Below, one piece after another: positions 1 to 9,405 of a DNA stretch of 64,000 bases (positions are counted from its first letter, which is position 1; each line of letters opens with the position of its first letter). The notes beneath the pieces were generated by a model that was not told where the DNA came from, did no database searches, and saw only the letters and a list, made by a program, of their open reading frames with translations. The DNA comes from Flavobacterium branchiarum. GTDB lineage: Bacteria; Bacteroidota; Bacteroidia; Flavobacteriales; Flavobacteriaceae. The position numbers and the translations under genes are program-made. The stretch spans positions 1,488,001 through 1,552,000 of the forward strand of contig NZ_JAUFQQ010000005.1 in NCBI RefSeq assembly GCF_030409845.1, written 5' to 3'.

Positions 1-184
1 CAAAAGTGTTATTTGTCAAAGTTGTTCCAATATCCTTATTTGAGGCAATCAGTTTATCACTAGTATCTTTATCATTTGCATAATGTTTATTTTGCGATTT
101 AACTTTTAATTTATCGAGTTTTGGTTCGACACTAAATTTGCATTTTAGCATTGCACCATTTACAACAAGGTGTTTTTCACTCAT
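1..184 (-). CDS. PAAR-like DUF4280 protein, N-terminal part (runs off the left edge)
   Basis: The start codon is at 184 on the minus strand and about 61 codons are visible before the window edge. The N-terminus (MSEKHLVVNGAMLKCKF) with an early cysteine (C15), followed by a hydrophilic stretch rich in K and N, fits the DUF4280 PAAR-like family. In Bacteroidota these proteins accompany the VgrG spike of type VI secretion systems or other contractile injection systems. It lies 19 bases downstream of the LysM gene on the same strand and probably shares its operon. The rest of the cluster would lie to the left and cannot be seen. Family assignment is from the N-terminal pattern only. Confidence 0.6.
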   Translation of the reverse strand, partial: MSEKHLVVNGAMLKCKFSVEPKLDKLKVKSQNKHYANDKDTSDKLIASNKDIGTTLTNNTF

Positions 185-203
185 AATTTTTTCTTTTTTT
201 TAA

Positions 204-1361
204 TTAATGAAGTTTAAAAAGATCCTTAAAAAAACTTTCTTTTTTAATAGTTTCACCTACAAAAAATTCATGATTTTGCTCGTAAGCTTTAACTATTTTA
301 TCGTTGAGATTATAAATTTTAACTGTTGCTTTTTTAGTACCATCTCCAGTAAGATCACATTCTAAACTTGCGCCTTCGATGGCATATGTATTGGGATTTA
401 AATGGTAAACGGAATGATAGTTACCAGAAATTTTATTGTCCTCAAGAGCCGTTTCATTGGTTGTATTTACTAACGTGCCCTTTTTTTCTATTACTATCCT
501 ATTGGTATCATTGAGATACTCGTCAATTTTTTGAGTTACCATGAAGGTTAGAGCATCATCCTTAGGAGTAATAGCAAATTTTGTAGTTGTTGTAAAAGAT
601 AAATCTGAAGTATAAGTAGTATGAATACCATTAAAGAAGACTTTTAAGAACCAATCGCCTAAGAGATTTTGAAGTAATTTTTCTTCATCATTAAAAATAG
701 AATCTACAGCATTTAAATACGTATTTATGGCTTCACCTTCATTGCTTTCTAAGATTTTTTTCCTTTTTGCAATCCAGCGTTCGATTATAACAGCATAATT
801 ATAGATATCGATCCATTCTCCTTCTTGGTTAACAACAATTCGTAGCGGGTATAAAACACTTGCTACTTCTTCTGCAAGAACATCTGTTATCGTGTCTGTT
901 GCAGTATTATTTAAAAAAACTTTAGACACTCTATCAATTTCAAATAAAGAGTATCCATTCGTATCTCTTGTAATGTATCCTACACTTGCTTCATATTTTA
1001 TAGTTTGCAAAAAAGTACCGTTTTCAATAGTCTGAAGCACCATGTAAGTGTTTTTACCTCTTATGTTGTAGAAAGGTATTCTGAATCCTTCATCGAAAAT
1101 TACTTGTATGCGTTTTTCATTTTCTTGCTCGTTATCGGATTCTAATTTTGTTGGTTTTAAAAGTAGAAATTGCAAATGGGTAGGGAAATCGGCATTTATA
1201 ACATCGCAATCATCAATACAATTAAAGTTATGGTACATTCTAAGCTCATAGAGTGTTATTTCTAGTTTTTTGGCTACAGAAATTGGAGTATCTCCTTTTT
1301 GTATCTTATAACTAAAATGTTTGAGCTTATTGTAATTGTCAAAAATTTCTTCAATAATCAT
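204..1361 (-). CDS. LysM-domain protein, probable type VI secretion accessory protein
   Basis: 385 residues without a signal peptide or membrane helix. Residues about 14-68 form a LysM-like module (YKIQKGDTPISVAKKLEI, then a loop with two cysteines and a hydrophobic strand). The remaining 300 residues are mixed alpha/beta and I do not recognise them. A LysM protein directly upstream of a DUF4280 PAAR-like protein is an arrangement seen in Bacteroidota type VI secretion and effector loci, where it may bind spike, sheath or peptidoglycan. A TAnnTTTG promoter box lies just upstream (1390-1397). The exact role is unknown. An ordinary cytoplasmic protein with a LysM fold is possible. Confidence 0.6.
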   Translation of the reverse strand: MIIEEIFDNYNKLKHFSYKIQKGDTPISVAKKLEITLYELRMYHNFNCIDDCDVINADFPTHLQFLLLKPTKLESDNEQENEKRIQVIFDEGFRIPFYNIRGKNTYMVLQTIENGTFLQTIKYEASVGYITRDTNGYSLFEIDRVSKVFLNNTATDTITDVLAEEVASVLYPLRIVVNQEGEWIDIYNYAVIIERWIAKRKKILESNEGEAINTYLNAVDSIFNDEEKLLQNLLGDWFLKVFFNGIHTTYTSDLSFTTTTKFAITPKDDALTFMVTQKIDEYLNDTNRIVIEKKGTLVNTTNETALEDNKISGNYHSVYHLNPNTYAIEGASLECDLTGDGTKKATVKIYNLNDKIVKAYEQNHEFFVGETIKKESFFKDLFKLH

Positions 1362-1924
1362 AATATCATGTAAGAATTTATATCACTTACAAATATATGT
1401 CTTTTTCTTACAATACGAAATAAAGCATTGATAAATACCATTTTAGCATGGTAATCAAAATTAAAAAAATGTTCCAAACCCTTACCTACCGCAGTTTCCC
1501 GTTGATTGCAAATTTTTATTTTAATTATTGAAATTTATCTAGAACTCCTGACTTTGATGTAATCTAAAACGATAAGATTGGATGCAGATTAGACGGAGTA
1601 ATTGCACCAAGTAGCTCAACAATCCAGGAATAGTTTGTGTTAGTTTCTTGCAAAAATTACTTCGTCTATTCGCTTCGCTCGGGTCTTCCTTCGTCAGAAA
1701 GACAAGATTGTGGTTAAAAAAATTATTGCTACTCCATAGGTTTTCGTATTGATCCCGCTTCGTTCCTCAGATTGACAAGCCTACGCTTACTTTACGGGTA
1801 AACAAACCACCATAAGCTGGGAAAATATCATTTATACAATATTTATTAAAAAATTGAAGTTTTATCACTAGATTTGATTTACAACTTAAACTTATTTCCG
1901 TAAATTAGTTTCAAATCGAAATAT
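1362..1924. other. Intergenic region with REP-like remnants
   Basis: No gene is supported in this 560-base stretch between two divergent genes. It holds GC-rich scraps against an AT-rich background: 1661-1707 (CTTCGTCTATTCGCTTCGCT, then a CTTCCTTCGTCAGAAAGAC segment) and 1751-1779, whose minus strand reads CTTGTCAATCTGAGGAACG. Such segments look like decayed copies of the short palindromic repeats scattered between flavobacterial genes. The two ends carry the promoters of the flanking genes. Confidence 0.4.
1390..1397 (-). promoter_or_regulatory. -7 promoter box for the LysM gene
   Basis: On the minus strand the sequence reads TATATTTG, a perfect match to the Bacteroidota -7 consensus TAnnTTTG, about 30 bases upstream of the start at 1361. 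No clear -33 element is seen. Confidence 0.5.
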
Positions 1925-2395
1925 ATGAAAATCAATTCACTGGTTATTGAAATAGATGGAATCGATAAAGAAATCCTAAGAGATTTAATGGAAGATGCGC
2001 GAAAACCTATATTACAAATTGCTAATAAAATCGGAATCTCTGGTGCAGCTATTCATCAGCGATTGCGTAAACTAGAGCAATCTGGCGTTATATCTGGCTC
2101 TAAATTTACTGTTAACAACAAAGTATTAGGATACAATACTATGGCTTTTGTGGGGGTATATCTTGACAAAGCTGCTCGGAATCCCGAAGCTGTAAAGGAA
2201 CTAAAGAAAATTCCCGAAGTTTTAGAATGTCATTATACGACAGGAAACTGGTCTATATTAATTAAAATAATCTGCCGTGATAACGAACACCTTATGCAGC
2301 TATTAAATACTAAAATCCAGGCTATTGAAGGCGTTTCGAGAACAGAAACCTTTATTTCATTAGACCAACAAATAGACAGACAAATTCAGTTGTAG
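1925..2395 (+). CDS. Lrp/AsnC family transcriptional regulator
   Basis: 156 residues, the usual length for the family. Residues about 12-60 form the winged helix-turn-helix (DGIDKEILRDLMEDARKPI, then a recognition helix around AIHQRLRKLEQSGVI). Residues about 75-150 form the RAM ligand-binding and oligomerisation domain. The family senses amino acids or related metabolites and acts as dimers, octamers or hexadecamers. No biosynthetic or transport gene is adjacent, so the target is not evident; autoregulation is typical of the family. It stands alone, with a REP-rich spacer upstream and a convergent gene downstream. Confidence 0.9.
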   Translation: MKINSLVIEIDGIDKEILRDLMEDARKPILQIANKIGISGAAIHQRLRKLEQSGVISGSKFTVNNKVLGYNTMAFVGVYLDKAARNPEAVKELKKIPEVLECHYTTGNWSILIKIICRDNEHLMQLLNTKIQAIEGVSRTETFISLDQQIDRQIQL

Positions 2396-2447
2396 TCGCA
2401 CTGATGGCTGTTGCTTTATCACAAGAGAATAAAAAAAGACAGAACAA

Positions 2448-3194
2448 CTATTCCGCTTTATTACTTAGTTGTTCTACTTCTTTTGGGGTAAGTTTCAAAA
2501 TAGCTGCTATTTGTGCAATGGTCATATTTTGATTTAATAAATAAGTAACTGTTGTTTCAAGAGTCGCTTGCTGTTTACTAACCGTTTCTTTAATTTTATT
2601 TGCGGTTTCTTGAATTTTATTCGTTTTTGCTTTAAGCTTATCCGTTTTCGCTTTAAGCCTATCCGTTTCCAGCTTTATGGTTTTCTCCATCTCCTTTTTC
2701 GTTTCGAGTACTTCCTTGCGAATTCTATCTTCTATTAGATAAGAAGGAACATACTTTAAGCTTTGTTCTAACTCATGCATTAAGCCTGTATTCACAAAAC
2801 TCATATACCTTTCTGTACTAATAATAAGGTGATCTACTAATTGTATATCTAATATTTTACCTACTTGTATCAATCTGTCTGTTATATCCTTATCTGCATC
2901 AGATGCAGTCATTCTACCACTAGGATGGTTATGAACAGCCACAACACTTGTTGCCCCTTTAAGCACAGCAACTCTATACACATTCATTGGTTCTACCGTA
3001 GTAGCTCTCACACTACCCATACTCACTAATTCTACATACAAAATAGTGTTTGCCGTATTAAGACCTATTATCCAAAAATGCTCCTTCTCACGGTCTATTC
3101 TATTCTCACGCAATAAAATACGTTGCATGATTTCGTATAAATCATCAGGACTACCTATTTTAATTTTGTCTTTCTCTGTTATCTTGACATTCAT
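2448..3194 (-). CDS. RadC-like JAMM/MPN protein with coiled-coil tail
   Basis: 248 residues. The central domain (about 20-135) is a RadC-type JAB1/MPN fold with the metal motif HNHPSG followed by SxxD (H88, H90, D101). It lacks the N-terminal helix-hairpin-helix of full-length RadC. The C-terminal part is unusual: residues about 160-225 are a charged coiled coil with repeated KAKTDKL/KAKTNKI heptads, ending in a short helix pair (MTIAQIAAILKLTPKEVEQL) like the tails of Rpn/PD-(D/E)XK transposase-like proteins. RadC-like proteins are common on bacterial mobile elements; despite the name, a repair role is not established. The box at 3226-3233 is the likely promoter. Confidence 0.8.
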   Translation of the reverse strand: MNVKITEKDKIKIGSPDDLYEIMQRILLRENRIDREKEHFWIIGLNTANTILYVELVSMGSVRATTVEPMNVYRVAVLKGATSVVAVHNHPSGRMTASDADKDITDRLIQVGKILDIQLVDHLIISTERYMSFVNTGLMHELEQSLKYVPSYLIEDRIRKEVLETKKEMEKTIKLETDRLKAKTDKLKAKTNKIQETANKIKETVSKQQATLETTVTYLLNQNMTIAQIAAILKLTPKEVEQLSNKAE

Positions 3195-3225
3195 TTTTTA
3201 TTCTTTTAAAATTTAGCAAGCCCTA

Positions 3226-3233
3226 CAAACTTA
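3226..3233 (-). promoter_or_regulatory. -7 promoter box for the RadC-like gene
   Basis: The minus strand reads TAAGTTTG (TAnnTTTG consensus), about 32 bases upstream of the start codon at 3194. Confidence 0.4.
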
Positions 3234-3451
3234 ATTAATTTAGTCAAAAACCCACAGCCCTAAAATAATTTTTCATACTACTTGAACTGTTTCTTTTCTT
3301 TTTTCTGGATAGCTATGACTTTGCAAATGTACTATTTTACTTTCAATATCAAAATAAAGAATATTAAAAAGGTATTTATAATTCACCTTAATTGCAATCC
3401 AAACCTATGCAGGAGAATAGAGAAACTTTACTTCAATGGGGGATTTATTAT

Positions 3452-3480
3452 AAAAAAAAAGGAGAGATTAAATCTCTCCT
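3452..3480 (-). terminator. Intrinsic terminator overlapping the RND gene stop codon
   Basis: The minus strand reads AGGAGAGATT followed by AATCTCTCCT and then a run of nine T. The stop codon of the RND transporter (3468-3470) lies inside the hairpin, so the terminator is built into the gene end. Confidence 0.8.
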
Positions 3481-5843
3481 TTTGCACTATCTAAACTATC
3501 TTCTTTTTTAGTTTTTTTCTTTTCGAATGTCAACACCAAGGCTGGTAAGACTAATAAGTTGGCAAACATAGCAAATGCCAGCGTACATGAAATTAATCCT
3601 CCAAGAGCGATTGTTCCACTAAAACTTGAAAGCGTAAAAGTAGCAAAACCAAGAATCAATACCACCGAAGTATAGAAAGTACTAATTCCGGTTTCTCTCA
3701 ATGCGCTGAAAACTGATTTTTTGACCTTCCCGTTATTCTGCAATAAATCATCACGGTATTTTGCCATAAACTGAATGGCATTATCTACAGATATTCCGAA
3801 CGCGATGCTAAACACTAAAATCGTTGATGGCTTAAGCGGAATACCCAAGTACCCCATTAACCCAGACGTAATACAAAGCGGTAGAATATTTGTTATAACT
3901 GATGCAAAAACCATTTTAAACGATCTAAACAAATACAACATAAGCACTGCAATAACAAAAATTGCAAAAATTAGCGATTCGATTAAATTATCTACTAAAT
4001 ATGAAGTTCCTTTCTGGAAAACTAACGCCTTACCTGTTACCGTAACTTCATAGCGATCCTTAGGGAAAATTTCATTAATTTTAGAATGAAGCTTCTTCTC
4101 TACTTTGGCCATTTCATCAGTACCAATATCTTTCATAAAAGTTGTAATTCGAGCGTATTGACCTGTCGAATCTACATAACTTTTCATTAAATTATCTTTA
4201 TTGTTTTTTACTGCATTTTTAGCATAAGATAAAATAAACGTCTGTTCCTGCGAAGTAGGCAATTGATAATACTCTGGTTTTCCGTTGTAAAAAGCTTGTT
4301 TCGAATATTTAACCAAATTCACAATAGAAACTGGTTTAGATAATTCTGGCATACTTTCAATCGTACTCTGAAGTTCATCCATTTTACGCATTGTCGATAA
4401 TTTCATAACCCCTTTTTTACGCTTGGTGTCAATCATTATCTCTAATGGCATTACTCCATTAAATTCCTTTTCGTAAAACAGAATATCTTTAAAGAAAGAA
4501 GCACTCTTTGGCATTTCTCCAATCAAACTTCCTGAAACTTTCATTTGTGAAACCCCAATAATACTAAGTAGTAAAAATAGTCCGTAAACAATATAGATCA
4601 CTTTTCGTTTGTTTCTAACAATATCTTCTACCTTATTTAGCAATGCCGAAATATAGTTTTTTGATAAATGGTACAAATGTTTTTCATCTGGAACAGACAT
4701 AAAACTATACACAATTGGCACAATTAAAAGTGTCAAGAAATAAACCGAAATAACATTAATAGATGTTACTAATCCAAATTCAAAAAGCAAATCATTTCCA
4801 GTAATCATAAAGGTTGCAAATCCAACCGCAGTAGTAAGATTCGTCATTAGAGTCGAAACTCCAATTTTAGAAATAATACGTTGCAAAGCCTTTGCCTGAT
4901 TATTGTGTAGTTTTATTTCCTGCTGGTATTTATTAATCAAGAAAATACAATTCGTAATTCCGATAACGATAATCAAAGGCGGAATTATAGCTGTTAAAAC
5001 TGTGATTTTATAATGAAATAATCCAAGTGTTCCAAAAGACCAAATTACACCAACAATTAAAATACAGATGGAAATAAAAGTCGCTCTAAATGAACGGAAA
5101 AAGAAAAAGAAAATCAGCGAAACGGTAAGCAAAGCTGCACCTATGAAAAGGCCAATTTCACCTTTCATATTATCTGCGTTGATTGTTCTTATGTAAGGCA
5201 TTCCAGAAACACGCAAATCGATTCCTGTAGTTTTTTCGAACTTATCAATCTTAGGAACTAAATTTTCAAGAATAAAAGTTTTTCTTTCCGCAGTATTGAC
5301 AAGCTTTTTATTCATATAAACAGCCGATCGAATACTTCCACTTTCTTTGTTGAATAAAAGTCCTTCATAAAACGGCAAATTATGAAACAAATCATATTGA
5401 ACCGTTTTTAAATACTCGGGATCAAGCGCTTTCTTTTTATCAATAAACGGAGCTAAGACAAATTTTTCGTTTACAGTATCTTTTTCTAATTTTTTCAAAT
5501 CACTTAAAGAAACTACCAAATCGACCTCTTTAGCCTTTCTTAAACCTGTCATTAATTCATTCCAGGCAGCATATTTTTTTGGTGTAAAAAAAGTAGAATC
5601 CTTAAAACCAATCACTATAAGATTTCCTTCTTCGCCAAACTTATCTAAAAACTTCTGATAATCTTTATTTGCGATATGACTCTTAGGCAACAAGTTGGCC
5701 TCTGTATAAGTCATAGCAAGGTTTTTCCATTGGTAACCAAGGAAAAGTGTAATTGCAATTATAATCCCTAAAATTACAATCCTATTTTTGAGTATCATTC
5801 TAGCTATTAATTCCCAAAAACCTACATTCGATTTCTTTTTCAT
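3468..5843 (-). CDS. RND/MMPL-type exporter
   Basis: 791 residues from the chosen start (MKKKSNVGFWELIARMIL). A frame-consistent ATG lies 39 bases upstream at 5882, but the -7 box at 5864-5871 falls inside that extension and excludes it. The layout is a duplicated RND half: TM1 near the N-terminus, a large periplasmic loop, five clustered helices (about 230-390), then a second loop and a second helix cluster (about 625-780). Motifs such as GITNCIFLINKY and GISVDNAIQFMAKYRDD are typical of SSD/MMPL permeases. Such proteins use the proton gradient to export lipids or hydrophobic compounds. No membrane-fusion partner is adjacent, as expected for this subclass. The substrate cannot be deduced. 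Confidence 0.85.
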   Translation of the reverse strand: MKKKSNVGFWELIARMILKNRIVILGIIIAITLFLGYQWKNLAMTYTEANLLPKSHIANKDYQKFLDKFGEEGNLIVIGFKDSTFFTPKKYAAWNELMTGLRKAKEVDLVVSLSDLKKLEKDTVNEKFVLAPFIDKKKALDPEYLKTVQYDLFHNLPFYEGLLFNKESGSIRSAVYMNKKLVNTAERKTFILENLVPKIDKFEKTTGIDLRVSGMPYIRTINADNMKGEIGLFIGAALLTVSLIFFFFFRSFRATFISICILIVGVIWSFGTLGLFHYKITVLTAIIPPLIIVIGITNCIFLINKYQQEIKLHNNQAKALQRIISKIGVSTLMTNLTTAVGFATFMITGNDLLFEFGLVTSINVISVYFLTLLIVPIVYSFMSVPDEKHLYHLSKNYISALLNKVEDIVRNKRKVIYIVYGLFLLLSIIGVSQMKVSGSLIGEMPKSASFFKDILFYEKEFNGVMPLEIMIDTKRKKGVMKLSTMRKMDELQSTIESMPELSKPVSIVNLVKYSKQAFYNGKPEYYQLPTSQEQTFILSYAKNAVKNNKDNLMKSYVDSTGQYARITTFMKDIGTDEMAKVEKKLHSKINEIFPKDRYEVTVTGKALVFQKGTSYLVDNLIESLIFAIFVIAVLMLYLFRSFKMVFASVITNILPLCITSGLMGYLGIPLKPSTILVFSIAFGISVDNAIQFMAKYRDDLLQNNGKVKKSVFSALRETGISTFYTSVVLILGFATFTLSSFSGTIALGGLISCTLAFAMFANLLVLPALVLTFEKKKTKKEDSLDSAKGEI

Positions 5844-5863
5844 AAAAATTTTAAAAATGGTTG

Positions 5864-5871
5864 CAAATGTA
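5864..5871 (-). promoter_or_regulatory. -7 promoter box for the RND exporter
   Basis: The minus strand reads TACATTTG (TAnnTTTG), about 20 bases upstream of the ATG at 5843. It decides the start, because the alternative ATG at 5882 would lie upstream of the transcript. Confidence 0.5.
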
Positions 5872-6041
5872 ATGAAAAACACAGGAAAGGATATATTTAG
5901 GTTGCTCTTTTATGTTGTTAGATGTATAAATTATCGTTAATTTTTTACAATAAATTGACTGAAATTGATACAATTTGTTAGCATCCTTTTCTAATATTTG
6001 TATTATTTTTGAGAAAATAATTACAATATTTAAAATACAGG

Positions 6042-8312
6042 ATGAAGAACTACAAAAACGCATTGTTTTATATAGGAATAACTGGAGGCTTTACAGCTTT
6101 AATATACTGGATTATCACTAAGGGAAAATACTTAGAAGCAAATAAAACAATAGAAGTTTTAGGATCTGGAAAAGGTTCATGGTTTGATTTTATTGCGTCG
6201 ATGCAATCCAATTTTCAAGACCCACTTGCTATTTTATTAGCGCAAATAATAACAATCATTTTTGTAGCTCGTTTTTTTGGATGGATTTTCAAACGCATAG
6301 GACAACCCTCTGTAATAGGCGAAATTATTGCTGGTATTGTTCTAGGACCCTCTTTATTAGGACTCTATTTCCCAGAATTTTCGATGGCTTTATTTCCTGT
6401 TGAATCATTAGGTAACCTGAAATTTTTAAGTCAGATTGGGTTAATTCTTTTCATGTTTGTCATTGGAATGGAACTCGATTTAAAAGCTTTAAAAAATAAA
6501 GCCAACGAAGCTGTAGTAATAAGTCATGCCAGTATAGTAATTCCTTTTGCCCTAGGTATAGGTCTCGCTTATTTTGTCTATAACCGCTTTGCTCCAGAGG
6601 GAGTTCAATTTCTATCCTTTAGTTTGTTTATGGGTATTGCCATGAGTATTACTGCATTTCCTGTTTTGGCTCGAATTGTACAAGAACGCGGCATTCATAA
6701 AACCAAACTTGGTACCATTGTGATTACTTGTGCTGCCGCAGATGATATTACTGCTTGGTGCTTGCTTGCTGTTGTTATTGCTATCGTAAAAGCAGGATCT
6801 TTTGTAAGTTCTATATACATTATCTCTTTGGCTGTACTTTATGTTCTTGCAATGCTTTACATTGTAAAACCATTTTTAAAACGAATTGGTGATTTATACG
6901 GCTCGAAATCTAGTATTGACAAACCTGTTGTTGCTATTTTTGTACTTACTCTTATTGTTTCTTCATATGCAACCGAGGTAATTGGTATTCATGCCCTTTT
7001 TGGCGCTTTTATGACAGGAGCAATCATGCCCGATGTTCCTAAGTTCAGAACTATGTTTATTGAAAAAGTTGAAGATGTATCGGTAATCTTACTTCTTCCT
7101 CTTTTCTTTGTTTTCACAGGTTTAAAAACCGAAATAGGTCTTATTAATGATCCTTATTTATGGAGTGTAACCGGGATGATAATTCTAGTTGCTGTTGTCG
7201 GTAAGTTTTTTGGTAGTGCTTTTGCAGCAAAATTTGTCGGACAAAGCTGGAAAGACAGTTTAACCATTGGTGCCTTAATGAATACCCGAGGATTAATGGA
7301 ATTGGTTGTGCTAAACATCGGATTGGAACTTAAAGTTCTAACACCCGAAGTTTTTACGATGATGGTAATCATGGCATTGGTAACTACTTTTATGACAGGT
7401 CCTGCTTTAGATCTTATTGATTATGTATTTAAAACCAAAGAAGTTCCTGCTGAAGAAGAACCTTTGACAGAAAATAAATACCGAGTCTTAATTTCATTTG
7501 GAAACAATGAAAAAGGAAAATCGCTTTTGCGATTAGCCAATAGCTTAGTAAGAAAACAAAAAGACACCTCAGAAGTTACAGCAATGCATTTGTCCTTAAG
7601 CAATGAAATGCACGCTTTTAATATTGACCACAAAGAGGAAGAAAGTTTTAATCCTATAATCGAAGAATCTAAAATTCTGAAACAAGAAATCACAACTATT
7701 TTTAAGGCAACTATTGATATCGAAACTGACATTGCCGATATTGCAAATCAAGGCGATTATGACTTATTATTAGTTGGTTTGGGACAATCAATTTTTGAAG
7801 GTACATTATTAGGAAAAGTAATTGGATTTACTACCCGAATTATTAATCCTGACCGACTTATTGATAAATTTATAGGCAAGGAAGGTTTGTTTCAAAACTC
7901 TCCTTTTGACGAAAGAACGCGACAAATCGTATCTAGAACCAAAATGCCTTTAGGTATACTGATAGATAAAGAATTACAAAGTGTGAATCAGGTATTTATA
8001 CCAATCTTTAATATCGAAGATATGTTCTTGATAGATTACGCACAGAAGCTAATATTCAATAACAATTCACATATTATGTTTCTAGATGTAAATGGCAATA
8101 TAGAGACAAATTTTGTAATTAAGAGTGCTATTACTACCTTGGAGCAAAATTTTCCTAAAAACATTTCGATGATGAACGATAGAATCATCAAAAAGGAGTT
8201 TTTAGACAAACAAGATCTAATGATTATTAGCTTGGAAAGCTGGAAAGCATTAGTCGACTCTAGAAGCACTTGGTTAAGCAATGTGCCTTCTGTATTAATT
8301 ATTAAACCCTAA
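6042..8312 (+). CDS. Kef-type cation/proton antiporter (CPA2), copy 1
   Basis: 756 residues. A lone N-terminal helix (5-27) is followed by the Na+/H+ exchanger domain (about 65-460) with about 12 helices, including GRIGQPSVIGE-like (KRIGQPSVIGEI), GMELD and the charged core CAAADDITAW, where the paired aspartates mark the electrogenic CPA2 type. Residues about 480-756 form a soluble domain resembling two UspA folds, probably regulatory. It moves K+ or Na+ against protons across the inner membrane. Four bases separate it from the SMR gene, so the two are probably co-transcribed. A paralogue of identical length lies at 10206-12476. Confidence 0.9.
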   Translation: MKNYKNALFYIGITGGFTALIYWIITKGKYLEANKTIEVLGSGKGSWFDFIASMQSNFQDPLAILLAQIITIIFVARFFGWIFKRIGQPSVIGEIIAGIVLGPSLLGLYFPEFSMALFPVESLGNLKFLSQIGLILFMFVIGMELDLKALKNKANEAVVISHASIVIPFALGIGLAYFVYNRFAPEGVQFLSFSLFMGIAMSITAFPVLARIVQERGIHKTKLGTIVITCAAADDITAWCLLAVVIAIVKAGSFVSSIYIISLAVLYVLAMLYIVKPFLKRIGDLYGSKSSIDKPVVAIFVLTLIVSSYATEVIGIHALFGAFMTGAIMPDVPKFRTMFIEKVEDVSVILLLPLFFVFTGLKTEIGLINDPYLWSVTGMIILVAVVGKFFGSAFAAKFVGQSWKDSLTIGALMNTRGLMELVVLNIGLELKVLTPEVFTMMVIMALVTTFMTGPALDLIDYVFKTKEVPAEEEPLTENKYRVLISFGNNEKGKSLLRLANSLVRKQKDTSEVTAMHLSLSNEMHAFNIDHKEEESFNPIIEESKILKQEITTIFKATIDIETDIADIANQGDYDLLLVGLGQSIFEGTLLGKVIGFTTRIINPDRLIDKFIGKEGLFQNSPFDERTRQIVSRTKMPLGILIDKELQSVNQVFIPIFNIEDMFLIDYAQKLIFNNNSHIMFLDVNGNIETNFVIKSAITTLEQNFPKNISMMNDRIIKKEFLDKQDLMIISLESWKALVDSRSTWLSNVPSVLIIKP

Positions 8313-8315
8313 AAA

Positions 8316-8645
8316 ATGAATTGGATTTTACTTGTAATAGCTGGGCTATTCGAAGTAGGTTTTGCCTCTTGTCTTGGCAAAGCCAAAGAAACATCTGGAA
8401 TTGTAGCCACATACTGGATGATTGGATTTTTTGTATGCCTTACAATTAGTATGCTTTTATTATACAAAGCGACGCAAGTTTTACCTATCGGAACCGCTTA
8501 TGCTGTATGGACAGGAATTGGAGCTGTAGGAACTGTTCTGGTTGGAATTCTTATTTTTAAAGAGCCTGCAACATTTTGGAGAATATTTTTCTTAACAACT
8601 TTAATAGCTTCAATTATTGGACTAAAATTTGTTTCAAGCCATTAA
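8316..8645 (+). CDS. Small multidrug resistance (SMR) transporter, SugE/Gdx-like
   Basis: 109 residues with four predicted helices. The N-terminus MNWILLVIAGLFEVGFA carries the essential glutamate (E13) of the family and resembles SugE/Gdx more than EmrE. Gdx proteins export guanidinium and others export quaternary ammonium; they work as antiparallel dimers driven by protons. It sits between an antiporter (4 bases upstream) and a LytS kinase whose start follows the stop by four bases. I see no guanidine riboswitch in front of it, and the operon context speaks against independent control. Confidence 0.85.
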   Translation: MNWILLVIAGLFEVGFASCLGKAKETSGIVATYWMIGFFVCLTISMLLLYKATQVLPIGTAYAVWTGIGAVGTVLVGILIFKEPATFWRIFFLTTLIASIIGLKFVSSH

Positions 8646-8649
8646 TAAC

Positions 8650-9405
8650 ATGCAAACAAGCACTACTATAACTAATCTTCTACTAGCAATAATTCTTTTG
8701 CTAGTAGCCTTGATTGGCTATGTCGTCTACCAATTGGTTCAGTCTAGAAAAGCCAAAGAAATAGCCGAAAAGAATTTCTATTTACTAGAGATGAAAGTAA
8801 ATGATTTACAATTAGAAACATTAGAATCCAAACTTAATCCACATCTTTTCAAGAATATCCTTAATTCAATTCAATCACATGCGTACCAAACTTATTTTGC
8901 ATTAGATAAATTGGCCAACGTACTTGATTACATTCTTTACGAAAGCAAAAAAAAGCTAGTAACTCCAAAAGAAGAAATTGAATTTGCACTGAACTTAATC
9001 GAAATCAACAAAATAAAAATCAGTCCTCTTTTTGAATTAAAAGTAAAAACTAATATTGGAGAAGACGAAAAACTATACGAGCAACCATTACTTGCTCCTT
9101 TAATTTCTATCGATTTAATCGAAAACGCTTTTAAACATGCCGACATACAAAATGCAGACGCCTTTATTTCTGTAATATTCGAACTTAAAGACAATAATTT
9201 CTCTCTAACTGTTTCTAATAAAATATCGGATAAAAAAGTACTAAAGAAAGAACGAAGCGGTATAGGAAACGCAACATTAGAACAACGTTTAAAAATTATA
9301 TACAAAAATCAATTCAAACTTGATAAATTTGTAGAGAACGATACCTACATTGCTCATTTAAAAATTAATCTACTTGAATACAAAACTCAAATGCTTACTA
9401 CTTGA
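8650..9405 (+). CDS. LytS-type sensor histidine kinase
   Basis: 251 residues from ATG 8650; a longer reading from 8629 would overlap the SMR gene. One helix (about 9-29) anchors a short cytoplasmic kinase. The H-box reads KLNPHLFKNILNSI (phospho-acceptor H65) and the ATPase has NAFKHA (N-box) and SGIGNATLEQRL (G-box), typical of the His_kinase/LytS-YehU class. There is no sensory domain beyond the single helix. The 3' end overlaps the response regulator by 32 bases, so the two are translationally coupled. It probably senses the membrane or works with the neighbouring transporters. Confidence 0.9.
   Translation: MQTSTTITNLLLAIILLLVALIGYVVYQLVQSRKAKEIAEKNFYLLEMKVNDLQLETLESKLNPHLFKNILNSIQSHAYQTYFALDKLANVLDYILYESKKKLVTPKEEIEFALNLIEINKIKISPLFELKVKTNIGEDEKLYEQPLLAPLISIDLIENAFKHADIQNADAFISVIFELKDNNFSLTVSNKISDKKVLKKERSGIGNATLEQRLKIIYKNQFKLDKFVENDTYIAHLKINLLEYKTQMLTT

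Noticed and set aside
3282..3494. 70-codon plus-strand ORF
   Set aside because: It overlaps the promoter side of the RadC-like gene and runs into the RND terminator and stop; composition is unlike a protein and no start signal is seen.
5844..5882. Longer N-terminus for the RND exporter
   Set aside because: The -7 promoter box at 5864-5871 lies within the extension, and MKKKSNVGFW at 5843 is a typical start.
5851..6063. 70-codon minus-strand ORF upstream of the antiporter
   Set aside because: It spans the promoter region of two divergent genes and has no protein-like features.
8200..8320. Guanidine riboswitch before the SugE-like gene
   Set aside because: Only four bases separate it from the upstream antiporter and no riboswitch fold is visible; it is translated from the operon mRNA.
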